41,019 nucleotides of DNA from Bradyrhizobium macuxiense (GCF_001542415.1 NZ_LNCU01000040.1:18619-59637); one strand, 5' to 3'. Counted from the stretch's first letter, positions 14,613-25,020 are shown. Numbers and translations are program-made. The notes: generated by a model from the sequence alone, not told the origin.

Positions 14613-17600
14613 ATGGCCTTCACTGATATTTTCATCAAGCGGCCGGTGCTGTCGGTCGTCGTCAGCCTGCTGATCCTGCTGATCGGCCTTCGCGCTGCGA
14701 TGGTGCTGCCGATCCGGCAATATCCGAACCTTTCGAACACTGTCGTGACGATCACGACGACGTATCCCGGCGCATCGCCCGAGCTGATCAACGGCTTCAT
14801 CACCACGCCGATCGAGCAGGCAGTCGCCTCGGCCGAGGGTGTCGACTACATCACCTCGAACTCGGTGCTCGGCACCTCCACGATCCAGGTCTACGTCAAG
14901 CTGAACTTCGATCCGAACCAGGCGCTCACCGAGGTGCTTGCCAAGGTCAACTCGGTCAAATACCTGATCCCGAAGGAAGCGTTCGACCCGGTCGTGACCA
15001 AGGCGACCGGTGACACCATCGCGGTCATGTATCTCGGCTTCTCCAGCGAGGAGCTGACCGGATCGGCGATCTCGGACTATCTGACGCGCGTCGTGCAGCC
15101 GGTGCTGTCGACGGTCGATGGCGTCGCCTCCGCCGACATTCTCGGCGGTCAGACCTTCGCAATGCGTGTCTGGCTCGACCCGACCCGCATGGCCGGACGC
15201 GGTGTGTCGCCGAACGATGTCGCCGCTGCAATCGCGGCCAACAACTTCCAGGCGGCTGCCGGCCAGACCAAGGGCTACTTCATCGTCTCCAACGTCTCGG
15301 CCAATACCGACCTTCAGAACATCGATCAGTTCAAGCGAATGATCGTGAAGTCGAAGGACGGCGGATTCGTTCGCATCGAGGACATTGCGACGGTGGAGCT
15401 CGCGGCGCAGAGCACGGATGCCAGCGTCGCCTTCAACGGCGACCATGCGATCTTCATCGGCATCAAGGCGACGCCGCAAGGCAATCCGTTGACCCTGGTG
15501 AAGGGCGTGCGCGCGCTGTTCCCCGAACTCGAGCGCAGCCTTCCGCCGTCGATGAAGATGAAGGTGGCCTACGACTCCACCAAGTTCATCCAATCGTCGA
15601 TCGACGAGGTCGAGAAGACGCTCAGTGAAGCGGTTCTGATCGTCGTCGTCGTCATCTTCCTGTTCCTGGCGTCGATCCGGTCGGTGATCATCCCGGTCGT
15701 GACGATTCCGCTGTCGCTGATCGGCGTCTGCATCCTGATGCTGGCGGCCGGCTTCAGCTTCAACCTGCTGACGCTGCTTGCGATGGTGCTGGCGATCGGT
15801 CTGGTGGTCGACGACGCCATCGTGGTGGTCGAGAACATCCACCGCCATCTCGAGGAGGGCCTGTCACCAGTCCAGGCATCACTAAAGGGCGCCCGCGAAA
15901 TTGTCGGTCCGGTCGTCTCCATGACGATCACGCTCGCCGCGGTGTATGCGCCGATCGGCTTCCTCGGCGGCGTGACGGGTGCGCTGTTCCGCGAATTCGC
16001 CTTCACGCTGGCCGGTTCGGTGATCGTGTCGGGTGTCATCGCGCTGACGCTGTCGCCGATGATGTGCTCGGTGTTCCTCAAGCATGCCGACGAGGGACGT
16101 TTCGCCAGGCTGGTCAACCGCGTGTTCGGTGCCTTGACCCGCGCCTATGGTCGCCAGCTCGACCGCTCGCTTGACTACCGCCCGATCACGGGCCTGTTCG
16201 CCCTGACCGTTCTCGGCCTGGTCGGCTTCCTCTATATGCACACCCAGAAGGAGCTGGCGCCGCAGGAAGACCAGGGCATCGTGTTCGCGATCACCAAAGC
16301 GCCGAAATACGCCAACATCGACTACATCGATTTCTACGGCGACAAGATGGACAAGGCGTTCCAGAAGTTTCCCGAGACCGATCTGCGGTTCATCCTGAAC
16401 GGCATCACCGGTCCGCAGGGCGGCTTCGCCGGCATGCTGCTCAAGCCGTGGGATGAGCGCAAGCGCTCCGCGCAAACGCTACAGCCGCTGGTGCAGAACG
16501 AGCTGTCCAAGATCGAGGGCGTCAACGCTTTCGCGTTCAGTCTGCCGCCGCTGCCCGGCGGTCCGGGCGGTCTGCCGGTGCAGATGGTCATCAGCTCGAC
16601 CGCAGGGTTCGAGCAGGTGTTCGACCAGATGAACAAGCTGAAGGAAGCTGCCCGCAAGAGCGGCCTGTTCATCGTGACCGACAGCGATCTCGACTTCAAC
16701 CAGCCGGTGGTCCGCGTGAAGGTCGACCGCACCAAGGCGAGTGATCTCGGCATCACCATGCAGTCGATCGGCAATGCGCTGGCGACGCTGCTCGGTGGCA
16801 ACTACGTCAACCGGTTCAACCTGGAGGGACGCTCCTACCAGGTGATTCCGCAGGTGCCGCGCGTTAATCGCCTCGCGCCGGAGTCGTTCGACAACTTCTA
16901 TGTTCCGACTGCGACCGGGAAGCTGGTGCGGCTGTCGACCGTTGTCTCGGTCGAGACCGGCGTCGATCCGAACGCGCTGACCCATTACAACCAGCTCAAC
17001 TCGTCCACCTTCCAGGCCGTGCCGATGCCTGGCGTGTCGATGGGGCAGGCGGTGGAGTTCCTGCAGGGCGAAGCCAAGAAGCTGCCGTCCGGCTTCACCT
17101 ACGACTTCCTGGCCGACTCCCGGCAGTACGTCCACGAAGGCAATCAGCTCATGGTGACGTTCGCGTTCGCGATCATCATCATCTTCCTGGTGCTCGCCGC
17201 GCAGTTCGAGAGCCTGCGCGATCCGTTCGTGATCATGATCAGTGTGCCGATGGCGATCGTCGGTGCTCTGATTCCGCTGTTCTTCGGCGTCGCGACCATG
17301 AACATCTACACCCAGGTGGGCCTGCTGACGTTGGTCGGACTGATCACCAAGCACGGCATCCTGATGGTGGAGTTCGCCAACGAACTGCAGCTCAATGAAG
17401 GGCTCGACCGCCGTTCGGCGATCGAGATGGCAGCCCGTATCCGCCTGCGTCCGATCCTGATGACGACGGCAGCCATGGTCACCGGCCTGCTGCCGCTGCT
17501 GACGGCCTCGGGCGCCGGCGCGGCCAGCCGCTTCTCGATCGGGCTCGTCGTCGTGGCGGGCATGACGATCGGTACGCTGTTCACCCTGTTCGTGCTGCCG

Positions 17601-17714
17601 ATGGTCTACACGGTTATCGCGACCGACCACCAGGCCGCGGCCCGTTCCGATCGTGCCAAGCAGATCGCCGACTACGAACTCGAGAGCCGCGGCGGCGCAC
17701 TGAAACCGACCTGA
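14613..17714 (+). CDS. RND-family multidrug efflux permease (HAE1-type)
   Basis: This inner-membrane proton/drug antiporter of 1033 residues has the normal length for the AcrB/MexB family. It starts AFTDIFIKRPVLSVVVS, the usual first helix. The proton-relay aspartates are D400 and D401 in GLVVDDAIVVVENIHRH of the fourth helix (equivalent to AcrB D407/D408). Family motifs include SIRSVIIPVVTIPLSLIG, the periplasmic segment PPLPGGPGGLPVQ and the late-helix GLITKHGILMVEFANE. I prefer ATG 14613 over a TTG six bases earlier. It forms a TetR-adaptor-pump operon with the two preceding genes, and a strong intrinsic terminator follows at 17742-17777. The sequence gives no specificity. Confidence 0.95.
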   Translation: MAFTDIFIKRPVLSVVVSLLILLIGLRAAMVLPIRQYPNLSNTVVTITTTYPGASPELINGFITTPIEQAVASAEGVDYITSNSVLGTSTIQVYVKLNFDPNQALTEVLAKVNSVKYLIPKEAFDPVVTKATGDTIAVMYLGFSSEELTGSAISDYLTRVVQPVLSTVDGVASADILGGQTFAMRVWLDPTRMAGRGVSPNDVAAAIAANNFQAAAGQTKGYFIVSNVSANTDLQNIDQFKRMIVKSKDGGFVRIEDIATVELAAQSTDASVAFNGDHAIFIGIKATPQGNPLTLVKGVRALFPELERSLPPSMKMKVAYDSTKFIQSSIDEVEKTLSEAVLIVVVVIFLFLASIRSVIIPVVTIPLSLIGVCILMLAAGFSFNLLTLLAMVLAIGLVVDDAIVVVENIHRHLEEGLSPVQASLKGAREIVGPVVSMTITLAAVYAPIGFLGGVTGALFREFAFTLAGSVIVSGVIALTLSPMMCSVFLKHADEGRFARLVNRVFGALTRAYGRQLDRSLDYRPITGLFALTVLGLVGFLYMHTQKELAPQEDQGIVFAITKAPKYANIDYIDFYGDKMDKAFQKFPETDLRFILNGITGPQGGFAGMLLKPWDERKRSAQTLQPLVQNELSKIEGVNAFAFSLPPLPGGPGGLPVQMVISSTAGFEQVFDQMNKLKEAARKSGLFIVTDSDLDFNQPVVRVKVDRTKASDLGITMQSIGNALATLLGGNYVNRFNLEGRSYQVIPQVPRVNRLAPESFDNFYVPTATGKLVRLSTVVSVETGVDPNALTHYNQLNSSTFQAVPMPGVSMGQAVEFLQGEAKKLPSGFTYDFLADSRQYVHEGNQLMVTFAFAIIIIFLVLAAQFESLRDPFVIMISVPMAIVGALIPLFFGVATMNIYTQVGLLTLVGLITKHGILMVEFANELQLNEGLDRRSAIEMAARIRLRPILMTTAAMVTGLLPLLTASGAGAASRFSIGLVVVAGMTIGTLFTLFVLPMVYTVIATDHQAAARSDRAKQIADYELESRGGALKPT

Positions 17715-17741
17715 GCCCTCCAAGCTCATGCTCGCAGAAGA

Positions 17742-17777
17742 GGCGGCATTGGCGAAAGCCACTGCCGCCTTTTCTTT
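17742..17777 (+). terminator. Intrinsic terminator of the TetR/RND operon
   Basis: GGCGGCATTGGC and GCCACTGCCGCC (17742-17769) form a 12-position stem with one mismatch and a stable GAAA tetraloop. It is followed directly by TTTTCTTT at 17770-17777. This is a textbook Rho-independent terminator located 27 bases after the pump stop codon. Confidence 0.88.
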
Positions 17778-17855
17778 GTCCGCGACATCCCGCTCCGGTA
17801 GCCAGCTCGTGCGAACGCGCTGTAAGCTCGCGCGACAAGATCTGGAGGAACAGAC

Positions 17856-18602
17856 ATGGTGAGCGACTTTCGGGCCGGGAATTACCGGTTCATTCCCGCC
17901 GTCTTCCAATATTCGAGCGGCGCGCAGGCGAGCCCCGGCTATGAGATCGAGCGGGTGCGCTTCGACCGGCTGGTGCCGCTCGCGGAGGGGTTTGCGCGGA
18001 TCGCAGCCTATATCCAGGCCGCCGGCCGGCCGCTGACGTCGTTCTGCGCCTGCGAATTGCGTTCGCCGGCTGCCTTCACCGAAGACGGCTTCCGCGCCTT
18101 CAACCAGCATTACGTCAAGACGCTCGCGGAATGGGGCATCTACGACGGCGGCGGCACCAACCCGGTGGCGCGCAGCAATGTCTGCCCCGAGATCGATCCG
18201 CCATCCGAACCGTCATTCTACGCATTCTCGTTCACGCGGCCGAGTGCGAACGCGTCGCCGTCCTTCGTGATCGCGGGCGGCGCCGAGGCGCGGGGCGGCG
18301 CGGGCAGCTATCCGGAGCGCATCGTGGGCTACCGCGATCTCAGCCCCGAGGCGTGGCGGGAAAAAGTTCGTTTCACCACCGGCGAGATGGAGCGCCGCCT
18401 TGCGGAGTTCGGCTTCGGCTGGAAGGACACGACGAGCGCGCAGGCCTACACCGTGCACGACGTGCATCCCGTGATCGTCGACGAACTGGTCCGCCACGGC
18501 GCCACGCGCTCGGGCCTGACCTGGCACTTCTGCCGCCCGCCGGTGGTCGATCTCGAATACGAGATGGATTGCCGAAGGGTGTTGCGAGAGGTGGTGATCT
18601 AG
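17856..18602 (+). CDS. Uncharacterised protein, possibly related to CnbZ-type aminomuconate deaminase
   Basis: This 248-residue cytoplasmic protein has no signal peptide or membrane helix. It resembles, from memory only, proteins annotated as 2-amino-5-chloromuconate deaminase (CnbZ). That would be release of ammonia from an aminomuconate in nitroaromatic or aminophenol breakdown. Visible conserved-looking segments are NYRFIPAVFQYSSGA, SFCACELRSPAAF, GGGTNPVARSNVCPE and TWHFCRPPVVDLEYEMDCRR, with several cysteines and histidines. A strong ribosome site, GGAGGAA, lies 5 bases before the ATG. It stands alone after the RND terminator, with no ring-cleavage genes nearby, so the substrate is open. 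The gene itself is convincing, but the function is a weak call. Confidence 0.6.
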   Translation: MVSDFRAGNYRFIPAVFQYSSGAQASPGYEIERVRFDRLVPLAEGFARIAAYIQAAGRPLTSFCACELRSPAAFTEDGFRAFNQHYVKTLAEWGIYDGGGTNPVARSNVCPEIDPPSEPSFYAFSFTRPSANASPSFVIAGGAEARGGAGSYPERIVGYRDLSPEAWREKVRFTTGEMERRLAEFGFGWKDTTSAQAYTVHDVHPVIVDELVRHGATRSGLTWHFCRPPVVDLEYEMDCRRVLREVVI

Positions 18603-18620
18603 GCAGCCGACGTATTATCC

Positions 18621-18718
18621 CCTCATCCTGAGGAGCCGCGCAGCGGCGTCTCGAAGGATGAGGCCCGGATGCGGCCTCATGGTTCGAGACGCGCGTGTCG
18701 CGCTCCTCACCATGAGGG
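18621..18718. repeat. Dispersed palindromic repeat, copy 2, between convergent genes
   Basis: This is the second copy of the element at 5789-5892. It has the same outer CCTCATCCTGAGGAGC and CTCCTCACCATGAGGG blocks and the same internal GTCTCGAAGGATGA and CATGGTTCGAGACG blocks, with differences mainly in the central and GC-rich linkers. It again fills the gap between the stops of two converging genes. Confidence 0.87.
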
Positions 18719-18727
18719 TCGACCGGC

Positions 18728-19618
18728 TCACCGCGCCTTCGGATCCAGCGCGTCGCGCAGGCCGTCGCCGACCAGATTGAAACTGAGCACGACCAGGAAG
18801 ATCGCGAACCCCGGCCAGATCGCCATCCACGGAGCGCTGGTGAGGAAGCGCTGCGCGGCGTTGAGCATGCTGCCCCAGGACGGCGCCGGCGGCTGCTGGC
18901 CGAGGCCGAGGAAGGAGAGCGCGGCTTCGGCGATGATCGCGGCCGCGATCGACAGCGTCGCCTGCACCAGCAGCGCCGGCAGGATGTTCGGCAGAATGTG
19001 GACCAGCGCGATGCGCCAGCGCGGATTGCCCATGGCGCGCGCGGCCTCGACATAGTCCTCGACCTTGACGCTCAGCACCTGGCCGCGGGTCAGGCGGATG
19101 AAGATCGGCGTCGCCGAGACGCCGATCGCGATCATCGCATTGCCGAGGCTGGGCCCCAGGAAAGCCGCGAGCGCAATCGCGAGGATCAGGAACGGGCAGG
19201 CCAGCATCGCATCGGTGATGCGGCTGATCAGCGCATCGATGAAGCCACCGCGATAGCCCGCGAGCAGCCCTAGCGGGACGCCGATGAGGAGCGCAATGCC
19301 GACCGAGATGACGCCGGCGAGCAGCGAGGCGCGGGCGCCGAACACGACGCGGGCGAGCACGTCGCGGCCGAGCTCGTCGGTGCCGAACCAGTGTTGCGCG
19401 GAAGGCGCTTTCCGCACCAGCGACCAGCTCGTCGCGACCGGATCGTAAGGCACGATCAGCGGTGCGAACAGTGCGAGCAGGATGAAGATCGCGATCACGA
19501 CGAGGCCAAGCATCGCGCCCTTGCGCTTGACGAGCCGCCGCCAGGCGCGCCGCGCCGGGCTCTCCAGCGTCTCGGAGGCGGCGAGGGTGGCAACGGTGTG
19601 AAGCGCGGTGTCGGTCAT
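18728..19618 (-). CDS. Oligopeptide/dipeptide-type ABC transporter permease (DppC-like)
   Basis: This 296-residue inner-membrane permease subunit has the OppC/DppC layout: a short cytoplasmic N-terminus, a first hydrophobic helix (LGLVVIAIFILLALFAPLI), then HWFGTDELGRDVLARVVFGAR, which is characteristic of the family. The ATPase-coupling EAA loop contains EAARAMGNPRWRIALVHILPN. It is the last gene of the long minus-strand cluster and starts 4 bases after the stop of the partner permease, so the two are co-translated. It should pair with the permease at 19623 and the binding protein at 20677. Substrate class (peptide, nickel or glutathione) cannot be read from this subunit. Confidence 0.92.
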   Translation of the reverse strand: MTDTALHTVATLAASETLESPARRAWRRLVKRKGAMLGLVVIAIFILLALFAPLIVPYDPVATSWSLVRKAPSAQHWFGTDELGRDVLARVVFGARASLLAGVISVGIALLIGVPLGLLAGYRGGFIDALISRITDAMLACPFLILAIALAAFLGPSLGNAMIAIGVSATPIFIRLTRGQVLSVKVEDYVEAARAMGNPRWRIALVHILPNILPALLVQATLSIAAAIIAEAALSFLGLGQQPPAPSWGSMLNAAQRFLTSAPWMAIWPGFAIFLVVLSFNLVGDGLRDALDPKAR

Positions 19619-19622
19619 CCGG

Positions 19623-20564
19623 TCAGCCCCTCAGCCGCGGGTTGACGAGGATGTAGGCGATGTCGGCGATCAGATTGAGCGTGATGTAGATCGTCGCTGT
19701 CGTCAGCACCACGCCCTGCACCACCGCGTAATCGCGGTTGAATACCGCATCGACGATCAGCTTGCCGAAGCCGGGGATCGAGAAGATCTGCTCGGTGAGG
19801 ACCGCGCCCGACAGCAGCGTGCCGAGCTCGAGCGCGCCGAGCGTGATGATCGGCGTCAGCGCATTGCGCATCGCGTGCTTGAGGATCACCGAGCGCTCCG
19901 AAAGCCCCTTGGCGCGCGCGGTGCGGACGTAGTCGCTCTCCAGCACCTGCAGCATGGCGCTTCTGGTGTGGCGCATCAGGATCGCCGCGATGGCGTTGCC
20001 GAGCACGAAGGCCGGCATGATCGTGGCGGCGAGACTGGCGCGCCAGTCCTCGGTCAGCGGCACATAGCCGGAGGCGGGCAGCCAGCCCAATTCAATCGAG
20101 AATAGGAAGATCAGCATGATGCCGAGCCAGAAGTTCGGGGTCGAGATGCCCCATAGCGCGAACAGATTGGCGCCGTAATCCCAGGCGGTGCCTTTCTTCA
20201 CCGCCGAGACGATGCCGGCGGGAATGCCGATCAGGAATGCGATCACGATCGCCATGGCTGCAAGCTGCAGCGTCACCGGCAGCTTCTGCTCGATCAGCTC
20301 CAGCACCGGCATCTTGTTGCGCAGGGACTCGCCGAAATCGCCCGAGAGCACGCCCTTGATCCAGTAGACATACTGTACCGGGATCGGCTGATCGAGATGG
20401 TACTGCGCGCGGATCTGCGCGATCACCGCCGGATCGCGCTCCTCGCCGGCCATCACCAGCGCCGGATCGCCCGGCAGCAAGTGCTGCAGCGAGAAGATCA
20501 GCACCGAGACGAAGAACAGCGTCGGGACGATCTGGACCAGCCGCCTGGCGAGAAAGTTCAGCAT
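19623..20564 (-). CDS. Oligopeptide/dipeptide-type ABC transporter permease (DppB-like)
   Basis: This 313-residue inner-membrane permease has the typical DppB/OppB start MLNFLARRLVQIVPTLFFVS, then a periplasmic segment with LLPGDPALVMAGEERDP. Six hydrophobic helices and an EAA loop with YVRTARAKGLSERSVILKHAMRNAL follow. Length is normal. It is translated just before the DppC-like partner. It lies downstream of the binding-protein gene, from which it is separated by two stacked hairpins at 20619-20675 that may reduce its expression relative to the binding protein. Confidence 0.93.
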   Translation of the reverse strand: MLNFLARRLVQIVPTLFFVSVLIFSLQHLLPGDPALVMAGEERDPAVIAQIRAQYHLDQPIPVQYVYWIKGVLSGDFGESLRNKMPVLELIEQKLPVTLQLAAMAIVIAFLIGIPAGIVSAVKKGTAWDYGANLFALWGISTPNFWLGIMLIFLFSIELGWLPASGYVPLTEDWRASLAATIMPAFVLGNAIAAILMRHTRSAMLQVLESDYVRTARAKGLSERSVILKHAMRNALTPIITLGALELGTLLSGAVLTEQIFSIPGFGKLIVDAVFNRDYAVVQGVVLTTATIYITLNLIADIAYILVNPRLRG

Positions 20565-20618
20565 GGCCGGTGCCCGTCCCTGCGCGAAGAATCGCGCGTG
20601 ACAACACGCCGAGCTGTC

Positions 20619-20651
20619 CTCGCTCCCTCCCCCCTTGTGGGGGAGGGAGCG
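20619..20651 (-). promoter_or_regulatory. Long GC-rich intercistronic hairpin
   Basis: CGCTCCCTCCCCCC at 20619-20632 pairs perfectly over 14 bp with 20638-20651, with a 5-base loop. It lies between the binding-protein stop and the permease start. No T-run follows in either direction. It resembles stem-loops that block 3' exonucleases and keep binding-protein mRNA abundant. Confidence 0.65.
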
Positions 20652-20655
20652 GAAA

Positions 20656-20675
20656 GAGCACCGATGCGGGTGCTC
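20656..20675 (-). promoter_or_regulatory. Short hairpin immediately after the binding-protein stop codon
   Basis: GAGCACC at 20656-20662 pairs with GGTGCTC at 20669-20675, a 7-bp stem located one base after the stop codon of the solute-binding protein gene. It is followed in the transcript by the 14-bp hairpin at 20619-20651. Confidence 0.55.
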
Positions 20676-20676
20676 A

Positions 20677-22188
20677 TCACTTCAGCTTCAGCCCGACCAC
20701 GCGCACGAGGCCGTCGGGCATCTGCTTGTAGCCCTCGAGCTTGGTGGTGTGCGCAATGATGATGCGGCGATGGTAGAGGTAAAGGATCGCCTCGTCATTG
20801 AGCTCCAGCTTGGTCAGCTTGGCGTAAATCGCCTTGCGCTGCGCCATGTCGGTGGTGAGGCGGGCGTCGTCGAGCGCCTTGTCCGCCTCGGGGTTGCTCC
20901 AGGCGCTGTAGTTTTGCGGCGCATCGGTGTGCAGGAACACATAGGAGTTGCCGTCCGGATCAATGCGGCCGCTCCAGGCCAGCATGTAGGCCTGATAGTC
21001 GCCGGCCTCGGCCTGCTTCAACGATGTCGCGAACTCGGTGACCCTGATCTTCATGTCGAAGCCGGCGTCTGCCGCCATCGACTGGATCACCTGTGCGGTG
21101 GCCTCCGTCTCCGGTCCCTTCGGCACCATGAAGTCGACGCTGACGGGTGGCTTCACGCCGGCCTCCTTCAGCAGCGCCTTGGCCTTCTCGACGTCGCGCG
21201 GACGGATCGGAAATTCCTTCTGGTAGTAGGGATGGTCCGGGCTGACCCACTGGTTTCCGGGTTTGAACTCGCCGTTGAAGACGACCTGATTGATGGCCTC
21301 GCGATCGATCGAAAGGTCGAGCGCCTGCCGGACCTTGGCCGACTGGCTCAGCGGGCCTTTGGCCTTGTCCTTGCCGATGTTGAGCGTCATGCCCTGATAG
21401 CCGAGCTCGATCGCGCTCGACACCTTCAGGCGGGAATCCGCGCGGACATCCTTGAGGTCGGTCGCCAGCACGCGCTCGATCAGATCGAGCCCGCCGGACT
21501 TCAGATTGGCGAGCCGCACGGTGGCGTCCACGATCGGCAGATAGACGATGCGGTCGATGAAGACGTTATCCTTGTTCCAGTAGTCGGCGAACTTCTCCAG
21601 CACGATGCGATCCTGCTGCACACGCTCGACGAACTTGTAGGGGCCGGCGCAGACCGGATGCAGGCCGAACTTGTCGCCTTCAGCCTTCGCGGCCTTGGGC
21701 GACACCATCATGCCGGCGCGGTCGGTGAGCTGCGCGATCAGCGGCGAGAACGGCGCCTTCAGCACCAGCTTGATGGTCAGGGGATCGACGACGTCGATAT
21801 GGTCGACACTCGCAAGCTCCGGCTTGCGGAACGAGCCGGGGAAGGTCAGATGCCGTTCCAGCGAGAACTTTGCCGCCTCGGCATCGAAGGGCTCGCCGTC
21901 CTGGAACTTGACGCCGGGGCGAAGCTTGATCGTCACCTCTTTGCCGTCGGCGGAGGTTTCGTGCGACAGCGCGAGTTGCGGCACGATGTTGAGCTTCTCG
22001 TCGATGTCGAACAGCTTGTCGCACATCGCGGCAAACACGATGCGGCCGACATAGGTGCGCGCCATGGTCGGATCGAGGACATCGGGATCCTCGGCAAGCC
22101 CGATCCGCAGCGTGGTTTGCGCCTGGACTGTGGCACCGAGCGACAGCAGCAGTGCCGCCGCGGTCGTGGCCAAACGAAGCATCCTCAT
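20677..22188 (-). CDS. Periplasmic solute-binding protein, family 5 (peptide/nickel type), second system
   Basis: This 503-residue extracytoplasmic receptor belongs to the DppA/OppA/NikA class. A signal peptide spans about residues 1-23 (ending GATVQA, then QTTLRIG). The mature part has EDPDVLDPTMARTYVGR, LRPGVKFQDGEPFDAEAAKFSLER and DPDGNSYVFLHTDAPQNYSAWSNPEADK, all typical. I chose ATG 22188 because GGGAGGTG lies just upstream and the signal peptide begins at once. An ATG at 22209 would add seven residues. It lies between the ATPase and permease genes of the second transporter, an unusual but not unique order. The ligand is unknown. The neighbouring GGT-family and DUF1028 genes suggest a peptide or gamma-glutamyl compound. 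Confidence 0.92.
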   Translation of the reverse strand: MRMLRLATTAAALLLSLGATVQAQTTLRIGLAEDPDVLDPTMARTYVGRIVFAAMCDKLFDIDEKLNIVPQLALSHETSADGKEVTIKLRPGVKFQDGEPFDAEAAKFSLERHLTFPGSFRKPELASVDHIDVVDPLTIKLVLKAPFSPLIAQLTDRAGMMVSPKAAKAEGDKFGLHPVCAGPYKFVERVQQDRIVLEKFADYWNKDNVFIDRIVYLPIVDATVRLANLKSGGLDLIERVLATDLKDVRADSRLKVSSAIELGYQGMTLNIGKDKAKGPLSQSAKVRQALDLSIDREAINQVVFNGEFKPGNQWVSPDHPYYQKEFPIRPRDVEKAKALLKEAGVKPPVSVDFMVPKGPETEATAQVIQSMAADAGFDMKIRVTEFATSLKQAEAGDYQAYMLAWSGRIDPDGNSYVFLHTDAPQNYSAWSNPEADKALDDARLTTDMAQRKAIYAKLTKLELNDEAILYLYHRRIIIAHTTKLEGYKQMPDGLVRVVGLKLK

Positions 22189-22205
22189 CACACACCTCCC
22201 TATCT

Positions 22206-23308
22206 TCATGCCCGTGGCATCGTCTCGACCTGACCAACCCCGGCGCGTCCGGTTCCTTCAGCCGTGACGCCGAAGGCGGCAACCAGTTTCTCCAGCACGG
22301 GAGAGAGCGCGCCATCTGAAGGCACGATGCTCTCCGGCGGCGGCAGCTCCGCGGTGCGGTGACAGGCGGTGGAGTGGCCGGCGCTGTCCGCCAGCAGCTG
22401 CGGCACCTCGGTGCGGCAGCGCGCGATCACATAGGGGCAGCGGGTGTGGAAGCGACAGCCCTGGGGCGGATTGAGCGCGCTCGGCAGCTCGCCTTCCAGC
22501 ACGATGCGGCTGCGCTTGGCGCGCGGCTTGGGCACCGGGATCGCCGACAGCAGCGCGCGGCTATAGGGATGACGCGGGGTGGCGAACAGCGTCTGCACAT
22601 CAGCCGTCTCGACGATGGTGCCGAGATTCATCACGGCGACGCGGTCGGCGATGTGCTTCACGACGGCCAGATCGTGCGAGACGAAGATGTAGGCGAGCTT
22701 CAGACGATCCTGCAGATCGCGCAACAGGTTCAGGATCTGCGAACGGATCGAGACGTCGAGCGCCGACACCGGCTCGTCGCAGATGATCAGTTTCGGCTCG
22801 ACCGCAAGCGCACGTGCGATCGCGATACGCTGGCGCTGGCCGCCGGAGAATTCATGCGGATAGCGGCGTGCAAAGCGCGGCTCGAGGCCGACCAGGCGCA
22901 GCAGCTCCTCGACCCGCTCGCGGCGGCGCGCAGACGGCACGAGCGCATGCAGCGCCAGCGGCTCGGCGAGGATCTGGGCAACCGTCATCCGCGGATTGAG
23001 CGAGGCGTAGGGGTCCTGGAAGATGAGCTGCGCGTCGCGCCGGAACGCGCGTAATTGCTCGGCGTTGAGCGCGCCGAGATCGCGGCCTTCGAAGCGGACG
23101 GTGCCGGCATCGGGCTCGATCAGCCGCAACACCAGCCGGCTGACGGTGGATTTTCCGCAGCCGGATTCGCCGACCAGCGCCAGCGTCTTGCCGGCCTCGA
23201 CCGTGAAGCTGACGCCGTCGACCGCCTTTACATGCGCGGTCGGCCGGCCGAATATCGAGCGCTCGGCGACGAAATGCTTCACCAGCCCTTCGACCTCGAG
23301 CAGCGCGG

Positions 23309-23312
<4 letters not shown>
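22206..23312 (-). CDS. Oligopeptide-type ABC transporter ATP-binding protein (DppF-like), second system
   Basis: This 368-residue cytoplasmic ATPase has Walker [10 protein letters not shown] at 48-56, a Q-loop in [13 protein letters not shown], the signature [16 protein letters not shown] and Walker [13 protein letters not shown]. The C-terminal oligopeptide-transporter extension includes [18 protein letters not shown], with the cysteine pattern seen in DppD/DppF. A tail of about 45 residues after that extends beyond most relatives. Its start overlaps the stop of the DppD-like gene by four bases. It should form the ATPase heterodimer with that protein. Confidence 0.93.
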
Positions 23313-24294
<982 letters not shown>

Positions 24295-24298
<4 letters not shown>

Positions 24299-25005
24299 TG
24301 CCGGCTCGCGGTTGCAGCTTCGATTGTGGCGTCGATCGTGGCGCGATCGGTGATGCCGGCGGGATTGTCCCGCGTCGGCATGAAACGGCGGAAATGCACC
24401 CAGCGCTCGCGGCTGACGGCTTCCAGCCGCTCCAGCTCGCGTAAGGGATCGGTGTGGTCGTCGACGCGCAGGTCGAGCGCCGACCATTCGTCCGCGCCAT
24501 GGATCAGCAGCGCCGCCGACTGCTTGCCGCGCTTGTCGCCGCCGGCGGCTTCGCCTGCGAGCATGGCCTTGATCAGCCGTTGCGGGAACGGCAGCGCGTC
24601 ATTGGCGGCATAGACCCGCGCGGTCTCGTCGAGCACCGCGGGGCCGGTCAGCATGTTGCCGGCGATGGAAAAGCCGCCGCCTGCGATGTTGCCGAACCAG
24701 TCGATGCAGTCCTTGCCGGAATGCGCCGCGATGCGGCCTTTGGCGTCCATGACATGCACCTGCCGGCTGTCGCGGCCGGGATCGGTGGCGAGCAGCGCGG
24801 TGATGGCGTCGTGCGGGCTCTTGCCCTCGCGCAGCAGCGCGATGCCGTCGATGCCGTAATAGGGATTGACCATCGCCTGCGTCGCGATCGCACCGACGCC
24901 GGCGGCGATATAGGGCACCCGTGCGCCCACCGCGAAGAACCGCGTCGCGACGGCGATGCCGAACTGGCCGGTGGCGCTGTCGCGGGCGATGATCGACCAG
25001 GTCAT
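24295..25005 (-). CDS. DUF1028 family protein, probable Ntn-hydrolase-fold enzyme
   Basis: This 236-residue protein starts MTWSIIARDSATGQFGIAVATRFFAVGARV and continues with GVGAIATQAMVNPYYG, the classic DUF1028 N-terminal pattern. The family is thought to adopt a proteasome/Ntn-hydrolase-like fold. It often travels with peptide transporters and gamma-glutamyltransferases, but its reaction is not established to my knowledge. There is no signal peptide, so it is cytoplasmic. I chose ATG 25005, which has GAAGG upstream, over a start at 25056 inside the repeat. It lies between the GGT-family gene and the DppD-like ATPase, overlapping the latter by four bases. A role in hydrolysing the imported compound is a reasonable inference. 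Confidence 0.88.
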
Positions 25006-25020
25006 CCCAAACCTTCGTGT

